Of a DNA stretch of 7,117 nt, positions 5,496-7,117 are shown piece after piece; the first letter of the stretch is position 1; each line of letters begins with the position of its first letter. The translations under genes were made by a program, and so were the position numbers. The stretch is from JBCCRH01 sp039208045. Lineage in GTDB: Bacteria > Bacteroidota > Bacteroidia > Chitinophagales > Saprospiraceae. The stretch covers positions 1-7,117 of the forward strand of contig JBCCRH010000339.1 in assembly GCA_039208045.1 (NCBI GenBank), written 5' to 3'. The notes under the pieces were generated by a model, which was not told the origin of the DNA, did not search any database, and was given only the letters and a program-made list of their open reading frames with translations.

Positions 5496-6365
5496 ATGAA
5501 ACCAGTACTCGAAAGAATAGAACCTAGCTTTGAAAGCTCTTTTACAGTTCGGCGATTTACAGAAGCCGACCACTGTGGTAAGCCCAATTGGCATTTCCAC
5601 CCAGAGTACGAGATTGTTTTTATATCTAATGGTCGTGGCAAGCGCCATATAGGAGATCATATTTCTTATTTTGACGATGGCGACTTGATTTTTTTAGGGC
5701 CTGACTTACCCCATTTTGGGTTTACGCAGGAGCTATTCGAAGAGCATGTGGAGATGGTGGTGCAGATGAAGCCTGATTTCTTAGGAGAACAGTTTTTGGC
5801 TCGACCAGAACTAAAGTTGGTTAAGCAGCTTTTTGAACGTTCCAAGCAAGGCCTTACTTTTGATGGCGAAACGAAGCACAAAGTAGGGAAAATGCTTACG
5901 CAGTTGCCGGAGCTAGATAACTTTGGGAAACTCATTCGGCTGCTAGAAGTACTACAGCTGATGGCTACTTCCGTAGATGTCAATGAATTGAATGCCACAG
6001 GGATGGCGGTATCTGTTAATGGGCAAGATCATGATCGGATGGAGGCGATTTTTACGTTTGTGGAGCAAAACTTTCAAGATCAAATACGCTTAGAAGAGGT
6101 AGCGGAGCTATTGAATATGACGGTTCCTGCTTTTTGTCGCTACTTTAAGAAGCTGACCCATAAGACATTCACCCAATTTGTTAATGAATTTAGAATTGCC
6201 CATGCCTGTCGATTGCTATCGGACGAACACTTGAGTATTGCTAGTGTGAGCTTTGATAGTGGGTTTAATAATATTTCGCACTTCAATAAGCAGTTCAAGC
6301 AAATTACCGGGGCAAGCCCGCGGGAGTACCGAAAAAACTTAAGAACAGTAGTATCCGTGAATTAG
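5496..6365 (+). CDS. AraC-family regulator with N-terminal cupin sensor domain
   Basis: The 289-residue protein has a cupin-type ligand domain in its first third. WHFHPEYEIVFI (32-43) carries the His-x-His-x(3)-Glu pattern, and GDLIFLGPDLPH (62-73) is the second cupin motif. The C-terminal AraC domain (about 180-285) has its first helix-turn-helix near 198-217 (RLEEVAELLNMTVPAFCRYF). The second is near 246-268 (LSIASVSFDSGFNNISHFNKQF), followed by the GASPREYRKNL end. Cupin-AraC proteins usually sense sugars or similar small molecules. The ATG at 5496 follows an in-frame TAG directly, so no earlier start is possible. It is divergent from the MFS transporter across 224 bases of operator-like dyads. 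This suggests that it controls both itself and the transporter in response to the transported compound. Confidence 0.94.
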   Translation: MKPVLERIEPSFESSFTVRRFTEADHCGKPNWHFHPEYEIVFISNGRGKRHIGDHISYFDDGDLIFLGPDLPHFGFTQELFEEHVEMVVQMKPDFLGEQFLARPELKLVKQLFERSKQGLTFDGETKHKVGKMLTQLPELDNFGKLIRLLEVLQLMATSVDVNELNATGMAVSVNGQDHDRMEAIFTFVEQNFQDQIRLEEVAELLNMTVPAFCRYFKKLTHKTFTQFVNEFRIAHACRLLSDEHLSIASVSFDSGFNNISHFNKQFKQITGASPREYRKNLRTVVSVN

Positions 6366-6383
6366 GATTTGGCAAAATATATC

Positions 6384-6391
6384 TACATTTG
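6384..6391 (+). promoter_or_regulatory. Candidate -7 box for the lipoprotein gene (TACATTTG)
   Basis: TACATTTG is an exact TAnnTTTG match in the 43-base gap after the AraC stop. Transcription would start near 6397, leaving a leader of only about 12 bases. The TTTG at 6368-6371 is only 12 bases upstream, too close for a normal -33 element. The gene may be transcribed on its own as well as by read-through from the AraC gene. Confidence 0.45.
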
Positions 6392-6408
6392 TCATCAAAA
6401 ATTGACGT

Positions 6409-6876
6409 ATGCGTAGGTTTAGCTTTATTCTAGTGGTCCTCTTCTTATTAAATGCTTGTACCAATGATGGCAAGAGCTATGAGGACTATATGGAAACAAT
6501 TACTTCAACTACCTGGGAGTATGATGTGAAGGCAATTGTTGCCGATGTGGAGCAAGTGGGGGCGTCCAATGCTGATATTGATCGAGTGAGAACTATTATG
6601 ACTCGGCTACAAAATTCAAAATGGGACTTCCAGCGAGGTGGCGTACTAGAAATTGGCGATTTGGGCACGTTACAAGGGGGCACTTGGGAGCTAGATATGC
6701 GCAGCAGTACCATGCTCATCACTGTATATGGTACGGTACCGACCACGCCAATGCCCATCTTAGAAATATCTCCTGATCGTATGGTGCTGGGGCCTCCTGA
6801 AGGTCAAAAAGATAAGTCAGGGCTTAATTTTAAGCGTATTTTTAGGCCGGTTGCGCAGCCAGATGAACAGAAGTAG
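6409..6876 (+). CDS. Small lipocalin-like lipoprotein (hypothetical)
   Basis: The 155-residue protein begins MRRFSFILVVLFLLNAC, a type II signal peptide with lipobox LNAC, so Cys17 should be lipidated and the protein membrane-anchored. After a polar linker (18-30) comes TTWEYDVKAIV (34-44), then a helical segment (about 48-70). A run of short beta strands follows: KWDFQRGGVLEIG, GGTWELDM, MLITVYG, ILEISPDRMVLG. Strands built around 'W' and 'GTWxL', ending in 'ISPDRMVL', are the usual pattern of lipocalin-like Bacteroidota lipoproteins. These often carry DUF names and have no known ligand. It ends in tandem TAG stops. It lies 43 bases after the cupin-AraC gene with its own candidate promoter. 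The lipoprotein call is strong, the fold call moderate and the function unknown. Confidence 0.85.
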   Translation: MRRFSFILVVLFLLNACTNDGKSYEDYMETITSTTWEYDVKAIVADVEQVGASNADIDRVRTIMTRLQNSKWDFQRGGVLEIGDLGTLQGGTWELDMRSSTMLITVYGTVPTTPMPILEISPDRMVLGPPEGQKDKSGLNFKRIFRPVAQPDEQK

Positions 6877-6894
6877 TAGGTACCGCATGCACTC

Positions 6895-7117
6895 TTAGTC
6901 GTGATCTAGACCACTAAACAATAGCGCAAAAATCATCACCAATACACACCCAATAAGATTCAGCCATAAGTAAGCAATATTGATCACCCCAAAAGCATTG
7001 AGGGCAAAGATGGTCAGCACGAGTGCTTCGGCAATTAAGGCTGCAATAAATACCGCTCTGGGGCCGATGTTCTTCAAAAAGAAAGCTACCAAGAAAATAC
7101 CTAGGATAGCTCCGTAA
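6895..7117 (-). CDS. Sodium:solute symporter (SSS family), C-terminal fragment
   Basis: The frame is open to the right edge and ends at TAA (6897-6895), giving the last 73 residues of a longer protein. It begins YGAILGIFLVAFFLKNIGPR, the penultimate-helix region with the 'G-x-L-G-x-F-L ... F-x-K' pattern of SSS-family transporters. Another helix follows (AVFIAALIAEALVLTIFAL), then AYLWLNLIGCVLVMIFALLF, the usual final helix with a W-x-N-x-I-G-C motif. The protein ends in SGLDHD. SSS proteins import sugars, amino acids or other solutes with sodium; full members have about 500-550 residues, so most lies outside the window. The gene is convergent with the lipoprotein gene across only 18 bases, with no terminator hairpin seen. 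Confidence 0.82.
   Translation of the reverse strand, partial: YGAILGIFLVAFFLKNIGPRAVFIAALIAEALVLTIFALNAFGVINIAYLWLNLIGCVLVMIFALLFSGLDHD

Noticed and set aside
6895..7092. Independent small membrane protein of 65 residues starting at a TTG
   Set aside because: The frame stays open to the window edge and the added residues (YGAILGIF) continue a sodium:solute symporter motif, so it is the end of a larger gene.
1..7117. tRNA, rRNA, CRISPR array, insertion sequence or phage genes
   Set aside because: I looked for cloverleaf-like structures, regularly spaced repeats, transposase or integrase motifs and terminal repeats and found none.

Overview
The window looks like chromosomal DNA from a member of the Bacteroidota, probably a Saprospiria/Lewinella-like marine or aquatic lineage. 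The main evidence is a secreted protein with a C-terminal type IX secretion (T9SS) sorting domain. Several intergenic regions also carry the Bacteroidota -7 promoter motif TAnnTTTG, and start codons lack Shine-Dalgarno sequences. The phylum is well supported; the finer placement is inference.

Layout, left to right. (1) A minus-strand DUF2214-type membrane protein runs off the left edge (1-351). (2) A 277-base intergenic stretch is dense in palindromes, including a perfect 24-bp inverted repeat and a 22-bp inverted repeat that ends 24 bases before the next gene. (3) A plus-strand cluster follows: an AraC-type regulator (629-1468), then a T9SS-sorted secreted protein (1536-2735) and, one base later, an exported PDZ-alpha/beta hydrolase (2737-4080). 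The last two are clearly an operon. (4) A compact bidirectional terminator separates the hydrolase from a convergent MFS transporter of the MosC/YbjJ type (4126-5271, minus). (5) A 224-base divergent control region lies between the MFS gene and a second AraC regulator with a cupin sensor domain (5496-6365, plus). It holds a 30-bp dyad, two minus-strand -7 boxes and a cluster of overlapping AT-rich palindromes. (6) A small lipocalin-like lipoprotein (6409-6876) has its own -7 box. (7) The C-terminus of a sodium:solute symporter (6895-7117, minus) runs off the right edge.

Two regulator/target modules can be proposed. The cupin-AraC regulator and the divergent MFS transporter form a classical 'sense a small molecule, control its transporter' pair. 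The first AraC regulator may control the T9SS protein/hydrolase operon downstream of it, which has its own candidate promoter. I found no mobile element, CRISPR array, rRNA or tRNA. I also found no clear new defence or biosynthetic system. The most unusual material is non-coding: the palindrome-rich element before the first AraC gene and the operator-like dyads in the MFS/AraC intergenic region.
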